Assembly (NCBI GenBank): GCA_030835135.1
Contig: JAUQWO010000046.1
Coordinates: forward strand, 1 to 64,000
Length of the DNA: 64,000 nucleotides
Source of the DNA: Bacteroidota bacterium
GTDB lineage: Bacteria; Bacteroidota; Ignavibacteria; UBA10030; UBA6906
Direction of reading: 5' to 3'
Shown: piece after piece, positions 53,246 through 63,893 of the stretch
Layout: every line of letters begins with the position of its first letter
Position numbering within the stretch: position 1 is the stretch's first letter
Made by a program: the position numbers and the translations under genes
The notes under the pieces: generated by a model
The model's input: only the letters and a program-made list of their open reading frames with translations
Told to the model about the DNA's origin: nothing
Database searches by the model: none

Positions 53246-55501
53246 TTACTTCACGAGCATCATCTTCTTCACCGCACGGAACGACCCGCTCTCGATGCGG
53301 AAGAAGTACACGCCGCTCGACATCGAGGAGGCGTTGAAGTTGACCGAGTGTACACCGGCCGGCATCACGCCATTCACCAGCGTCGCCAATTCCTGTCCGA
53401 GCAGATTGAACACCCGCAGCGTGGTCTGGCCTGCGTTCGGAAGGGCGAACCGGATGGTCGTGGACGGATTGAACGGGTTCGGATAATTCTGATGCAGGAC
53501 ATACGCATCCGGGATCGCCGGTTCCACCTGCTCGTCCACGCCGGTCAGCACGACGTTCTGGAAATCGGCGTCGGTGCGCGGCACGAACTTGTACTGGTTG
53601 AAGCTGTAGTACACGATGCCGGTCAGCGAACCGATGGTGTTGCCGACCTTCAGGACGGTCTTGCCCAGCGCACTGTCCGCCGGCACGTTGGAATACGAAT
53701 ACTTGCCGCTGCGCTGCACGACCACCGCACCGGAACCGTCGTTCACGGTGAATTCGGTCGGATCCGAGAATGTCGGATTGACGTCGGTCACCGTGACGTT
53801 GTTGAACTTCACGAGCATGCCTTCATACTGCTCGGCACTGGCGGTCCCGTTACCGACGCTGAACGTGCCGGTGGTCTTCACGACCGCGGCCGGTTCCGGA
53901 TTGCTGCCCGTTGCCTTCACCACGCTGGTGATGTTGCCCAGACGGGTCACGTCGAACTGTTCCTGGACGGTACCGATCACCGTCACGCTGTCACCGTTGC
54001 GCAGTGCGGCCATCGCCTTCTGGGCGGTGGTGTCGGACGTGGTCAGCCAGATGCCGCTCCACGGCGCATTCGTGCTCTGCATGTACCAGGCGTTCGTGCT
54101 GCCGGTGGTCACCGGCGAGAGGCCGATCTTCGTGGTATCGCCGGTGATGATGCCGGAGAGGGAGACCACTGCGCCGAGATACGGCGTGCGGCCGTTCACG
54201 TACGGCGTGTACTGCACATCCTGGATCGTCAACGCCCGTACGAGCGACGTATAGAAGAAGAAACCCTTGGATGTGTCCGCGGCGATACCGCCGGCGGCCG
54301 AGGAGTTCGCAAGACGCACCGTCTGACCGAACGAGTCGGCCACGGCAACGAAATACCGCACCACGGTGTTCGTGGTCTGCTGCGGGATCGTTGCCATATA
54401 GGTGGTGTCGGATGCCTGGTAGGCCATCGTGAGCGGCGTGAACGCGCCATAGTTCGCGCTATAGTAGAGCTGCACCGTCTTCGGAAGCGAACCGTTCGTC
54501 TGCTGGAGCACGCGCACGCTGACCTTTGCGCTGGAGTCCGGCGTCACGACGACCGGGTTGCGGCGGTGCGATGCGATGAGCGGCGGCGTCGGTGCCGTCG
54601 CGAACACGATGTCGCCGGGATACATCGGGCTGATGCGGTAGCCGCGCGGCCCTTCACTGCCCGAGGCCGTCGTGATGTATCCGCGGATCGTGTCGATGCG
54701 CGTGCCGTTCCCCATGGCCGCATAGATGCGCGCCCACGCCGTATCCGCCGGATACAATGGCAGCGAGCTCGTGCCGTGGCCGAGGGTGAAATAGTGCGAC
54801 CAGTCGTAATCGGACATTTCGTTGCCGGCACCATCGACGAAGCTGAACGTGCCGCGGCTGGTGCTCACCTTGTTGTTGACGGTCACATTGTGGAACTCCA
54901 CATACATGCCTTCATACGGCTCGCCGGTGGCGAACTTCACCGTCCCGGTGGAGAACAGTCCCGTATAGAAATCCCCGATATTCTTCACGAGCGGCTTCGG
55001 CAGCGGCTTCGCGTCAAGGATCGTGATCGCGTTCCCGGCGATGGGCTGGATCTGCGTCGCACTCGTCCCGCGCGAGGTCGGGAATTCGCTGACCACGCCC
55101 ACGAATGTGATGATATCGCCGGCCTCCACATTGAGGAAGCCATCGTTCTTCAACTGGCTGGAATCCGCAAGGTTCGCACGGAGCAGCATGCCGCCCCACT
55201 GGCTGACGTTCGTGGCAGTATCATAGAGCACCATCGTATAGATGCCGGCCGTATAGGTGACCAGGCCGGGAGGAACAACGACCTGCGCCGTCACGCGCAC
55301 GGTATCCCCCATATACGGTGAGGTCTGCAGGGTCCACCGGGTCTGCGTGGAATTCGCGGCGAATCCGACGATACCATCTGCCACCGTCAGGGATTCCGCG
55401 GGCACCTGCTGGAGCTCATGGAGAGAAACCTCAGGGTACTGCGCCAGTGCGGCCGAAGCCACGACGGCGATGAACAACGCAAGGAGTAGAACGCGCTTCA
55501 T
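53246..55501 (-). CDS. T9SS-secreted protein with OB-fold-like repeats
   Basis: 751 aa from the ATG at 55501, with AGAGAGG just upstream. Signal peptide (VLLLALFIAVVASAALAQ). Two similar beta regions (EGMYVEFHNVTVNN...FSFVDGAG at about 200 and EGMLVKFNNVTVTD...FTVNDGSG at about 590) look like the DUF5689/YhcR-type OB-fold domains found in extracellular nucleases and related proteins. A middle region (VVRYFVAVADSFGQTV) is fibronectin-like. Ends in a textbook T9SS sorting domain (LHQNYPNPFNPSTTI ... GVYFFRIESG ... KKMMLVK). No catalytic motif seen. Confidence 0.82.
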   Translation of the reverse strand: MKRVLLLALFIAVVASAALAQYPEVSLHELQQVPAESLTVADGIVGFAANSTQTRWTLQTSPYMGDTVRVTAQVVVPPGLVTYTAGIYTMVLYDTATNVSQWGGMLLRANLADSSQLKNDGFLNVEAGDIITFVGVVSEFPTSRGTSATQIQPIAGNAITILDAKPLPKPLVKNIGDFYTGLFSTGTVKFATGEPYEGMYVEFHNVTVNNKVSTSRGTFSFVDGAGNEMSDYDWSHYFTLGHGTSSLPLYPADTAWARIYAAMGNGTRIDTIRGYITTASGSEGPRGYRISPMYPGDIVFATAPTPPLIASHRRNPVVVTPDSSAKVSVRVLQQTNGSLPKTVQLYYSANYGAFTPLTMAYQASDTTYMATIPQQTTNTVVRYFVAVADSFGQTVRLANSSAAGGIAADTSKGFFFYTSLVRALTIQDVQYTPYVNGRTPYLGAVVSLSGIITGDTTKIGLSPVTTGSTNAWYMQSTNAPWSGIWLTTSDTTAQKAMAALRNGDSVTVIGTVQEQFDVTRLGNITSVVKATGSNPEPAAVVKTTGTFSVGNGTASAEQYEGMLVKFNNVTVTDVNPTFSDPTEFTVNDGSGAVVVQRSGKYSYSNVPADSALGKTVLKVGNTIGSLTGIVYYSFNQYKFVPRTDADFQNVVLTGVDEQVEPAIPDAYVLHQNYPNPFNPSTTIRFALPNAGQTTLRVFNLLGQELATLVNGVMPAGVHSVNFNASSMSSGVYFFRIESGSFRAVKKMMLVK

Positions 55502-55575
55502 GTCAACCTCTCTGTAAGTGTATATAATAGAAAAAAACCCGTACCATCCGCCGGCCGCTTCGCGCGGCACGGCCC

Positions 55576-57702
55576 CTACTTGATCACCAGAAACTTCCCG
55601 GTCTGCACATCGCCGGTCTCACTGTCCTTCACGCTGAACAGGTACAATCCCGTTGCGATGGCCTGATCGAATTTCGTGATGAGATCCCACGCATGCTCGC
55701 CACCCGAGAACTGCACGGGCACGTCGCTCCCGCCATAGGTCCGGAACCACTGGATGTCGCGCCCGGTGTACGTCGCGGCGTCGTGCGGGATCTCGGCAAC
55801 AATATCACCAGCAAGCGTGTAGACACGGATCGTGCACCGTTGCGGCAGATTCATGAAATAGATCTTACGCGTCCGTTCATTCGTGCCATCCCACATGCCA
55901 CGGGCATAGTAGGGGTTCGGATAGACGCTCACCTGGCGCGTGCCATCGTTGACCGCCGCCCCGGGAACCGCGCGGACGGTCATCATCTTGCTCTCCAGCG
56001 AGCTGACGCCCGCGGCCGCATCGCCCTGATCGAACGAAGACACACCGTACACGTACTGCCAGCCGTTCAGGTGACTGACGGTCACACCGGGAGGCGGGAA
56101 CCGATACCAGTAGTGCGTCGTATCGCCCGCAAAGGTCTTCGCCTGCGGCAGCAGGATCCGACCGAACCCGGTGTTGTAGCCGATACTGTCATCGCTCCGG
56201 TCGAACTCGCCCACCATCGGAATGGTCAGGAGAAGATTCGCCTGATCCGTGAAGTCCGCGCCGGCATTCGAACGGTAGATCCTGTATCCTTCAAAATCCT
56301 GCTTCCGGGAGATCGGGTCGATCGACGACTCCGCGCTGTGCTTGTCCCAGTAGACCGCCACGTTCTGGTTCTCGATCTCCGCACGCACTATGGGCGGCTT
56401 CGGCGGTTGTGGTAAACGGTAGTGGTCAAGTACTCCGTTGCCGTTCAGGTCCTCGCCAGCATCGAGGATGTTGTTCCCATTCAGATCTTCGCCATCGTAT
56501 GCCTGCTGACAGAGCGCCGCGTTCGCGGTCAGCGACTTGCGCTGGTCCCTCGTATCCAGACGCGCAGCCGCGGTGCCGACCTTCCGCGCGCACACAATGC
56601 CGAACACCACGCGCAGGGAATCGCCCGGGCGGAGTGTGACGAACGGACCCGCGGAGAGCATCGTGGTCATGTTGTCGGGCTGGAGCCGGAGCGGGTCGAT
56701 CTTGGGCTGCGGGAGGGAACCCGACAGCCGCTCGAACCGGCTCCGTGCGCCGAGGATATTCTCGGCATCATCCTGTGGTGAGAAGTAGTCCGCATCCCCG
56801 CTCGCGCTGCTGAATCGCCACGCATTGTAGTACGTCCGGAACCGGAGATCCGCAAGCGAATCGATCCCCCGCGGGAACGGAGCGGTGCCAAGCAGCTTGA
56901 TGCCGATGTAGGAATCCGCGGCCGGTGGCGTCGGGATCCCGTCGTAGTCAAAGGTGTACCCGATGCGGGCAGTATCCAGATACCCGTTCCCGCCGTGCGT
57001 GAAATACCCCGGTGTGCCCGGACGCACGTTGTTGGTATTGCGCACCACATTGTTCGTCCAGAGCCCGACGTGCACCGAGTCGAGAGTATCGGTACCCGTA
57101 TTATAGATGGTATAGTTCAGGATGACGAAGAAGTCCGCGAAGGGAAAGTTCCAGGCGTAGCTCTCCTGGCGCACCGTCAGGCCCAGCGGGGCCGACTGGT
57201 CGGGGGCGGAGCTGTCGCGCACGACGGCATCGCTGTACATCGCAATGAAATCCTGGTGGGAGATCGCATCGGGACTGAAATACGGTGATTCGGAAAGTGT
57301 GGAGCGTTGGACGAGGTCCGTGCCGCTGAGCGACATGAACTCCATCCCCTTTCCGGTCGTCGTCGACACACGGTCGCTGGACCCCGTGCTCACATGGATC
57401 TGGCCTGTCTTCCGGGACAGCGCACCGACCCACAGGGCACCCTGATACATGTGTTCGACACGGGATCCACGGGGATATTCGCAGGATGGCTGGCTCGGCC
57501 AGTAGGAATTGCGGGAGCCGATGGTGCCAAAATTCGTGATGGTCAGGCCGATCGCACCCGCGGATGTCGCATTCCGGTCCGTATCCTCCGTTTTCTTCGC
57601 GAGTTCCTGCGCGTAAAGAGACGCTTCGCCGCTGGGGAGACGGACGATTTCCGGCAGGAGAACCACGGAGAGGAGCACTACGACACTGAACGGACGGCGC
57701 AT
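55576..57702 (-). CDS. Large secreted protein with Asp-rich calcium-type repeat and C-terminal sorting-like domain
   Basis: 708 aa from the ATG at 57702. Signal peptide (VVVLLSVVLLPEIV). No enzyme family recognised; the N-terminal 400 residues are beta-rich with repeated Tyr/Trp (YAWNFPFADFFVILNYTIYNTG). At about 445-470 there is a DLNGNNILDAGEDLNGNG segment, similar to dockerin/EF-hand calcium loops. It is followed by a fibronectin-like stretch (DFEGYRIYRSNAG). The C-terminus (VSVYPNPYYARGMWDG ... GLYLFSVKDSETGDVQTGKFLVIK) resembles a T9SS sorting domain of the variant type. First gene of the envelope block, with its own promoter at 57760-57790. Confidence 0.72.
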   Translation of the reverse strand: MRRPFSVVVLLSVVLLPEIVRLPSGEASLYAQELAKKTEDTDRNATSAGAIGLTITNFGTIGSRNSYWPSQPSCEYPRGSRVEHMYQGALWVGALSRKTGQIHVSTGSSDRVSTTTGKGMEFMSLSGTDLVQRSTLSESPYFSPDAISHQDFIAMYSDAVVRDSSAPDQSAPLGLTVRQESYAWNFPFADFFVILNYTIYNTGTDTLDSVHVGLWTNNVVRNTNNVRPGTPGYFTHGGNGYLDTARIGYTFDYDGIPTPPAADSYIGIKLLGTAPFPRGIDSLADLRFRTYYNAWRFSSASGDADYFSPQDDAENILGARSRFERLSGSLPQPKIDPLRLQPDNMTTMLSAGPFVTLRPGDSLRVVFGIVCARKVGTAAARLDTRDQRKSLTANAALCQQAYDGEDLNGNNILDAGEDLNGNGVLDHYRLPQPPKPPIVRAEIENQNVAVYWDKHSAESSIDPISRKQDFEGYRIYRSNAGADFTDQANLLLTIPMVGEFDRSDDSIGYNTGFGRILLPQAKTFAGDTTHYWYRFPPPGVTVSHLNGWQYVYGVSSFDQGDAAAGVSSLESKMMTVRAVPGAAVNDGTRQVSVYPNPYYARGMWDGTNERTRKIYFMNLPQRCTIRVYTLAGDIVAEIPHDAATYTGRDIQWFRTYGGSDVPVQFSGGEHAWDLITKFDQAIATGLYLFSVKDSETGDVQTGKFLVIK

Positions 57703-57759
57703 GAAATCAGATTCGATCAACGGTGGATCGCGGGCGCAATGGAGAAGAGCGCATGTCAT

Positions 57760-57790
57760 GTAATATATTTCTAATGCGCCGGAAAGTCAA
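57760..57790 (-). promoter_or_regulatory. -33/-7 promoter of the envelope block
   Basis: Minus-strand TTG (57788-57790), 20-nt spacer, TATATTAC (57760-57767), 57 nt before the ATG at 57702. The overlapping plus-strand TATATTTC (57764-57771) could be the -7 of the divergent BatA gene, but no matching -33 is seen. Confidence 0.65.
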
Positions 57791-57836
57791 GTTGCATTTG
57801 TGCGGGAATTTCTCCACTTTTTTGCGGCACACACCG

Positions 57837-60026
57837 ATGACGTTCCTCAATCCATTCATGCTGTTCGGGCTCCTGGCCGCCGCCATCCCGATCCTCCTGC
57901 ACCTCCTCAATCTCCGTAGGCTCAAGACCGTGGAGTTCAGTTCCCTGCGCTTTCTGCGGGAACTCCAGCGGACGCGCATGCGGAGGATCCGGTTGCGGCA
58001 GTGGATACTGCTTCTGCTGCGGACACTCCTGATCCTGTGCCTGGTGCTCGCCTTCTCGCGCCCGGCCCTGCAGGGATCCCTCGCGTCGCTGGGCGGTTCG
58101 TCTGCCCGTTCGGCGATCGTGCTGCTCATCGACGATTCGCCGTCCATGGGGCTCCGCAATGGCGGCGGCATCCTCTTCGATCAGGCGAAGGCCACCGCCC
58201 GCCGTATCATCGCGCTCGCACGTCCGGGCGATGAACTCCATGTACTGCCGCTCTCGTCAACGGCATCCGATGACCCGGGCCCCACGGCCGTCTCACCGCA
58301 GGAGGCCCTGCGCATCGTTGAGATGATGCAGCTCTCGAACAGGTTCACTCCCAACGCGGGCGCGCTCCGCCGTGCGATCCGCCAGACACGCGCCTCGTCC
58401 GCCGTGAACACTGAATTCTACCTCCTTTCCGATCTCCAGGGGACGACGTTCGCCCCCGATCCCGGCGCACAGAAGGAGCCCCCGGTCGATGCTGCGCACG
58501 TGCGGCTGTTCATCATTCCCTTCCAGCCGGACCACAGGGAGAATGCCGCGGTCATCGCCGCCACGGTCGAAAGCAGGATCCTGTCGCAGAACCGGCCCGT
58601 GAGTGTTCGGGCGATCATTCAGAATTTCGGCGATCGTCCTCTGCAGAACGCGGTCGCAAGCCTCTACATCGAAGGCACGCGTGTTGCGCAACAATCCGTC
58701 ACCGTCGCCCCGGGGGGCCGCACCGCGGTGGAACTCACCGGCGTGCCGAAACACCGCGGCATGCTCGGGTGCACCGTCCGTCTCGACGACGACGTCCTGG
58801 AGATCGACAACCGGTGGCATTTCGCCCTGGCGATCCCCGAGACCATCGCCGTGCTCGTTGCCGGCGACACCCCGGCGTCCACACGCTTTGCGACACTCGC
58901 GCTTTCGCTGGCCGGTGATTCTTCGGTGGCCGGACTCTTCCGCATCCGGCAGACCGCGGCGGAGCGACTGTTGAGTGCCGACATCGAGGGAACCGATGTG
59001 CTTCTGGTGAGTGCGGGTGGACAGTTGCAGCACGGGGCCGGCGAACGCATCGCTGCTGCCGTCCGGCTCGGCATGGGCCTCATGCTCTTCCCCGGTCCGG
59101 GCACCGATGCAGCCACGCTCTCACGGTCTCTGCTCCAGCCACTGGGGATCCCCGCCATCACGATCCCTGCGCCACGTCCGGACCAGGCCGCACCGTCAGG
59201 CTTCCTGCGCTTCGGCACGGTCGACATGTCGCATCCGGTGTTCAGTGGCATGTTCGAACACTCCGCAACGACGGCACCAGCACCGCCGGTGGAGTCGCCA
59301 CACATCACGGCTGCCGCCACGCTGACGCCGGGGCCGGCCGGCACCACCGTGATCGGCATGACCGATGGCAGGCCATTCCTTGTCGAATATCGCGCCGGCA
59401 CCGGGCGCATCATGATCTGTGCAGTCGATGCCGGGACGGCCTGGTCCGATCTTCCGGTGCGGGGGATCTTCCCGCCGCTCCTGCATCGTTCCATGGTGTA
59501 CCTCTCCACGACGTCGGCCACGGACACCGGTGCCCGCATCGGCGATCGGCTGACACTGTCGCTCCCCCGGGCATCCGGCGTTGCACGCCGCGAATTCGTG
59601 GTCATCGCGCCGGACGGCACCGAGGAACGTGTCATCCCGCAGGTCCGCGCAGGCGCGCTGGTCTTCACACCATCACCCGCGGAGATGCCGGGACTCTACG
59701 TCGTGCGTGATGCCCGGGCAGCCCGGTCCGGAACGTCGTCCGCCACGCTGCAGGCCGCCGCCGTCAACCCCCGGACGGAAGAATCCGATCTCGCGCCGGC
59801 AACGGCAGCGATGACCACATCGTGTGCTGCCTCCTGCGGCATCAACGACGACCGGTGCACCACCGTATACGATACCGGGGCATTGGAACGGACCGTAGGG
59901 GAAGCGCGCTACGGCGTCGAGTTGTGGCAGGCATTCCTGCTCATCGCGCTGGCCTGCGCTGCATTTGAAATGGTGATCGCACGAACAACACGCGCCACGG
60001 CGGAAGAAAGACCTCAGGATGCCTGA
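57837..60026 (+). CDS. BatA-domain membrane protein with vWA-like region
   Basis: 729 aa from the ATG at 57837, which begins the conserved BatA N-terminus (FLNPFMLFGLLAAAIPILLHLLNLRR), followed by a second helix (QWILLLLRTLLILCLVLAFSRPALQ). A von Willebrand A-like domain follows (AIVLLIDDSPSMGLRNGGG, with a D-x-S-x-S-like metal site reading DDSPS), then CARDB-like beta domains (VSVRAIIQNFGDRPLQNA) and a C-terminal transmembrane helix (AFLLIALACAAFEMVI). Family members in Bacteroidota are linked to aerotolerance operons, but function here is not proved. It overlaps hflX by 8 bp. Confidence 0.8.
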   Translation: MTFLNPFMLFGLLAAAIPILLHLLNLRRLKTVEFSSLRFLRELQRTRMRRIRLRQWILLLLRTLLILCLVLAFSRPALQGSLASLGGSSARSAIVLLIDDSPSMGLRNGGGILFDQAKATARRIIALARPGDELHVLPLSSTASDDPGPTAVSPQEALRIVEMMQLSNRFTPNAGALRRAIRQTRASSAVNTEFYLLSDLQGTTFAPDPGAQKEPPVDAAHVRLFIIPFQPDHRENAAVIAATVESRILSQNRPVSVRAIIQNFGDRPLQNAVASLYIEGTRVAQQSVTVAPGGRTAVELTGVPKHRGMLGCTVRLDDDVLEIDNRWHFALAIPETIAVLVAGDTPASTRFATLALSLAGDSSVAGLFRIRQTAAERLLSADIEGTDVLLVSAGGQLQHGAGERIAAAVRLGMGLMLFPGPGTDAATLSRSLLQPLGIPAITIPAPRPDQAAPSGFLRFGTVDMSHPVFSGMFEHSATTAPAPPVESPHITAAATLTPGPAGTTVIGMTDGRPFLVEYRAGTGRIMICAVDAGTAWSDLPVRGIFPPLLHRSMVYLSTTSATDTGARIGDRLTLSLPRASGVARREFVVIAPDGTEERVIPQVRAGALVFTPSPAEMPGLYVVRDARAARSGTSSATLQAAAVNPRTEESDLAPATAAMTTSCAASCGINDDRCTTVYDTGALERTVGEARYGVELWQAFLLIALACAAFEMVIARTTRATAEERPQDA

Positions 60027-61284
60027 ACTCAAACAAACCACAGAACGCGAACGCGCGCTCCTTGTCGCGCTGAACTTCCGCTCGGCGGACAGACTGCGGA
60101 CGGTCGAGTATCTCGAAGAACTCGGGTTGCTCGCGGATTCGGCCGGCGCGGACGTGCTGCAGAAGGTCGTGCAGGAGCGCCCGCATCCCGACGCCGCCTT
60201 CTTTGTCGGCAAAGGGAAGGCAGAAGAGATCGGAAAGCTCGTCGAGGACCTGCATATCGACCTCGTGGTCTTCGACGACGACCTGTCCGCGGTGCAGGTC
60301 CGCAATCTGGGCAAGGTGATCACATGCAAGATCATGGACCGGAGCGGACTGATCCTGAGCATCTTCGCCTCACGTGCGCGGACGCGGGAGGCCAAGACGC
60401 AGGTGGAACTCGCACAGCTGCAGTACATGCTCCCACGGCTGACGCGGCAGTGGACACACCTCTCGAAGCAATATGGCGGCATCGGCACCAAGGGGCCGGG
60501 CGAGACCCAGATCGAGACCGACCGCCGCGCCATCCGCACACGGATCAGCCATCTGCGGACCAAACTCAACGACATCGACCGCGAACGGGAGACGCAGCGC
60601 AAGGGGCGCGAGCAGTTCCCGCGCGTCGCACTCGTCGGCTACACCAATGCCGGAAAATCCACGCTGCTCAACTGGTTCTCCGATGCCGGCGTCCTGGCCG
60701 AGAACCGGCTGTTCGCAACCCTGGATTCCACCGTCCGCAGCGTCCGCCTCTCCCCGCTCCATACCATTCTGCTCTCGGACACCGTCGGGTTCATCCGGAA
60801 ACTCCCCCACCATCTGGTGGCGTCGTTCAAGAGCACCCTGGATGAGGTCCGTGAGGCCGACATTCTTCTGCATATCGTGGACATCAGCCACCCGCTCTTC
60901 GAAGAGCAGATGGCGGTGGTCCAGGAGACGCTGCAGGACCTCGGGGCCGGAGACAAGCGCATGATCGTCGTCTTCAACAAGATCGATGCGCTGGAGGAAC
61001 GGTCGAAGATCCCGCTCCTCACGGCGAACCATCCGGATGCGGTGTTTGTCTCCGCGACCCGGGGCATCCAGATGTCCGTGCTGCAGGAGAAGATCCTCGC
61101 CATCCTGGACTCGGAGATCCTCGAACGCACGATCACCCTCCCGACCAATGCATCGCGGCGGATCGCGCAACTGCACGAGGTCGCCCACGTGCTGGAGACG
61201 ACCTACGACGGGAATGAAGCGATCATCCGGTTCCGTATCCACCGCGTGATCGCCGAACGGCTTGGCATACTCACTTCACCATGA
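60019..61284 (+). CDS. hflX: GTPase HflX
   Basis: 421 aa. Ribosome-associated GTPase that splits stalled or hibernating ribosomes. N-terminal HflX domain with PDAAFFVGKGKAEEI at about 60 and the family glycine-rich LSKQYGGIGTKGPGETQIETDRR before the G domain. G1 is GYTNAGKST, G3 DTVGF, G4 NKID and G5 SAT. Length and motifs are standard. It overlaps the BatA gene by 8 bp, so its translation is coupled. Confidence 0.95.
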   Translation: MPELKQTTERERALLVALNFRSADRLRTVEYLEELGLLADSAGADVLQKVVQERPHPDAAFFVGKGKAEEIGKLVEDLHIDLVVFDDDLSAVQVRNLGKVITCKIMDRSGLILSIFASRARTREAKTQVELAQLQYMLPRLTRQWTHLSKQYGGIGTKGPGETQIETDRRAIRTRISHLRTKLNDIDRERETQRKGREQFPRVALVGYTNAGKSTLLNWFSDAGVLAENRLFATLDSTVRSVRLSPLHTILLSDTVGFIRKLPHHLVASFKSTLDEVREADILLHIVDISHPLFEEQMAVVQETLQDLGAGDKRMIVVFNKIDALEERSKIPLLTANHPDAVFVSATRGIQMSVLQEKILAILDSEILERTITLPTNASRRIAQLHEVAHVLETTYDGNEAIIRFRIHRVIAERLGILTSP

Positions 61285-61302
61285 ACACGAGAAAGATCAC
61301 CC

Positions 61303-62073
61303 ATGCTCACTGTTGCGATTGAAGCCGCCCGCGAGGCTGGCCGGTTCCTGAAGCTCGGTATCGGCAAGGTGCGGAACATCGAAGTGAAAGCGGGCGACGA
61401 GCGGAACCTCGTCTCCGAGATGGACAAGGGAGCGGAAGAACGCATCATCAGCATCATCCGCCGCAACTACCCCGGCCACGCCATCCTTGCGGAAGAGAGC
61501 GGCGGGAGCCTTGCTCCGGCGGAATACCGGTGGATCATCGACCCGCTGGACGGAACGACGAATTATCTGCACGGTGTGCCGATCTTTTCCGTGAGTATCG
61601 GTATCGAACGGCGGGGCGAACTCGTGGCCGGCGTCGTCTACGATCCGAACCAGGACGAGATGTTCACGGCGGAGAAGGGAGCCGGCGCGTTCCTCAATGG
61701 CAAGCGCCTGAAGGTGTCCTCTTCCTCCGTCCTGTCGGAAAGCCTGCTGGTCACCGGCTTCCCGTACAATGTCACGGAGAATCCGGACAACGCGGTCGAA
61801 CACTTCGTGCATTTCCTGATGGAGGCGCGGGGGGTGCGTCGGCTTGGATCGGCGGCGATCGATCTGTGCTATGTGGCCGCCGGACGGTTCGACGGTTTCT
61901 GGGAAGTGAGTCTGAGCCCGTGGGACATGGCCGCGGGAGCGCTGTTGGTCCAGGAGGCGGGCGGACGCATCACCGACATGCACGGCGTGCCGCTGAACAT
62001 CTATCAGAAGAGCGTCCTGGCGAGCAATGGCCCCATCCATGAGGCCATGCTCAAGGTCGTCACAGCGAAGTGA
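61303..62073 (+). CDS. suhB: Inositol monophosphatase family protein (SuhB-like)
   Basis: 256 aa. Mg-dependent phosphatase: metal-site motifs EESG (about 65-68), IIDPLDGTTNYLHG (about 80-93) and SPWDMAAGALLVQEAGGRITD near the C-terminus. Closest to inositol-1-monophosphatases/SuhB, which can also act in rRNA antitermination; fructose-1,6-bisphosphatase-like activity occurs in some members. It lies 18 bp after hflX in the same operon. Confidence 0.92.
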   Translation: MLTVAIEAAREAGRFLKLGIGKVRNIEVKAGDERNLVSEMDKGAEERIISIIRRNYPGHAILAEESGGSLAPAEYRWIIDPLDGTTNYLHGVPIFSVSIGIERRGELVAGVVYDPNQDEMFTAEKGAGAFLNGKRLKVSSSSVLSESLLVTGFPYNVTENPDNAVEHFVHFLMEARGVRRLGSAAIDLCYVAAGRFDGFWEVSLSPWDMAAGALLVQEAGGRITDMHGVPLNIYQKSVLASNGPIHEAMLKVVTAK

Positions 62074-62083
62074 CCCCCGTCCA

Positions 62084-62530
62084 TCAACCGCCCGTTTCGG
62101 CGGGCGGGAGATGGAACATGTAGTTCTGCAGGAACTCGATCTTCCCCTCCGTCTCCGCCACGACCACCTGGAGCAGGTCGCGCAGTGAGAGCATGCCGAG
62201 CAGGATCTCGCCATCCACCACCGGCAGGTGCCGGCACTTCGCGGTCTTCATCTTGCGCAGCGACGATTCCACGGTGTCGGCCGCCAGGGCGATCACGATA
62301 TTCCTCGTCATCACCGATCCGACACTCGTCTTCACCGGATCGAGCTGCCTGCTCACGACCCTGCTGATCACATCCCGTTCTGAGAAGATCCCGACCAACA
62401 GCCCTTCCTCGATCACCGCCAGCGCGCCGACATTCTCACGTGCCATGATCTCGGCAGCCGTCTGCACCGTTGCCGCCTTACCGACGGTAACGACCTTGTG
62501 TCCCTTCACCAGATCCCGCACCTGCATCAT
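62084..62530 (-). CDS. Two-CBS-domain protein
   Basis: 148 aa from the first ATG of a Met-Met pair at 62530; the in-frame extension to 62692 overlaps the phosphorylase gene antisense-free but lies on its coding sequence and is rejected. Two CBS domains: MQVRDLVKGHKVVTVG...VGIFSERDVISRVV, and SVGSVMTRNIVIAL...GMLSLRDLLQVVV. Such Bateman modules bind adenine nucleotides and act as energy sensors or regulators; no effector domain is attached. It follows the pyrimidine phosphorylase gene by 19 bp. Its 3' end is convergent with suhB. Confidence 0.9.
   Translation of the reverse strand: MMQVRDLVKGHKVVTVGKAATVQTAAEIMARENVGALAVIEEGLLVGIFSERDVISRVVSRQLDPVKTSVGSVMTRNIVIALAADTVESSLRKMKTAKCRHLPVVDGEILLGMLSLRDLLQVVVAETEGKIEFLQNYMFHLPPAETGG
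62088..62107 (+). terminator. Hairpin between convergent suhB and CBS genes
   Basis: 7-bp GC-rich arms (62088-62094 and 62101-62107) with a 6-nt loop, inside the last codons of the CBS gene. No clear T-tract; a possible bidirectional stop. Confidence 0.45.
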
Positions 62531-62549
62531 GGATGGGTCTCCTCGTTGA

Positions 62550-63889
<1,340 letters not shown>

Positions 63890-63893
<4 letters not shown>

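Noticed and set aside
53348-55321. Plus-strand open frame of 657 codons
   Set aside because: Antisense to the T9SS-secreted protein, whose signal peptide and sorting domain are clear.
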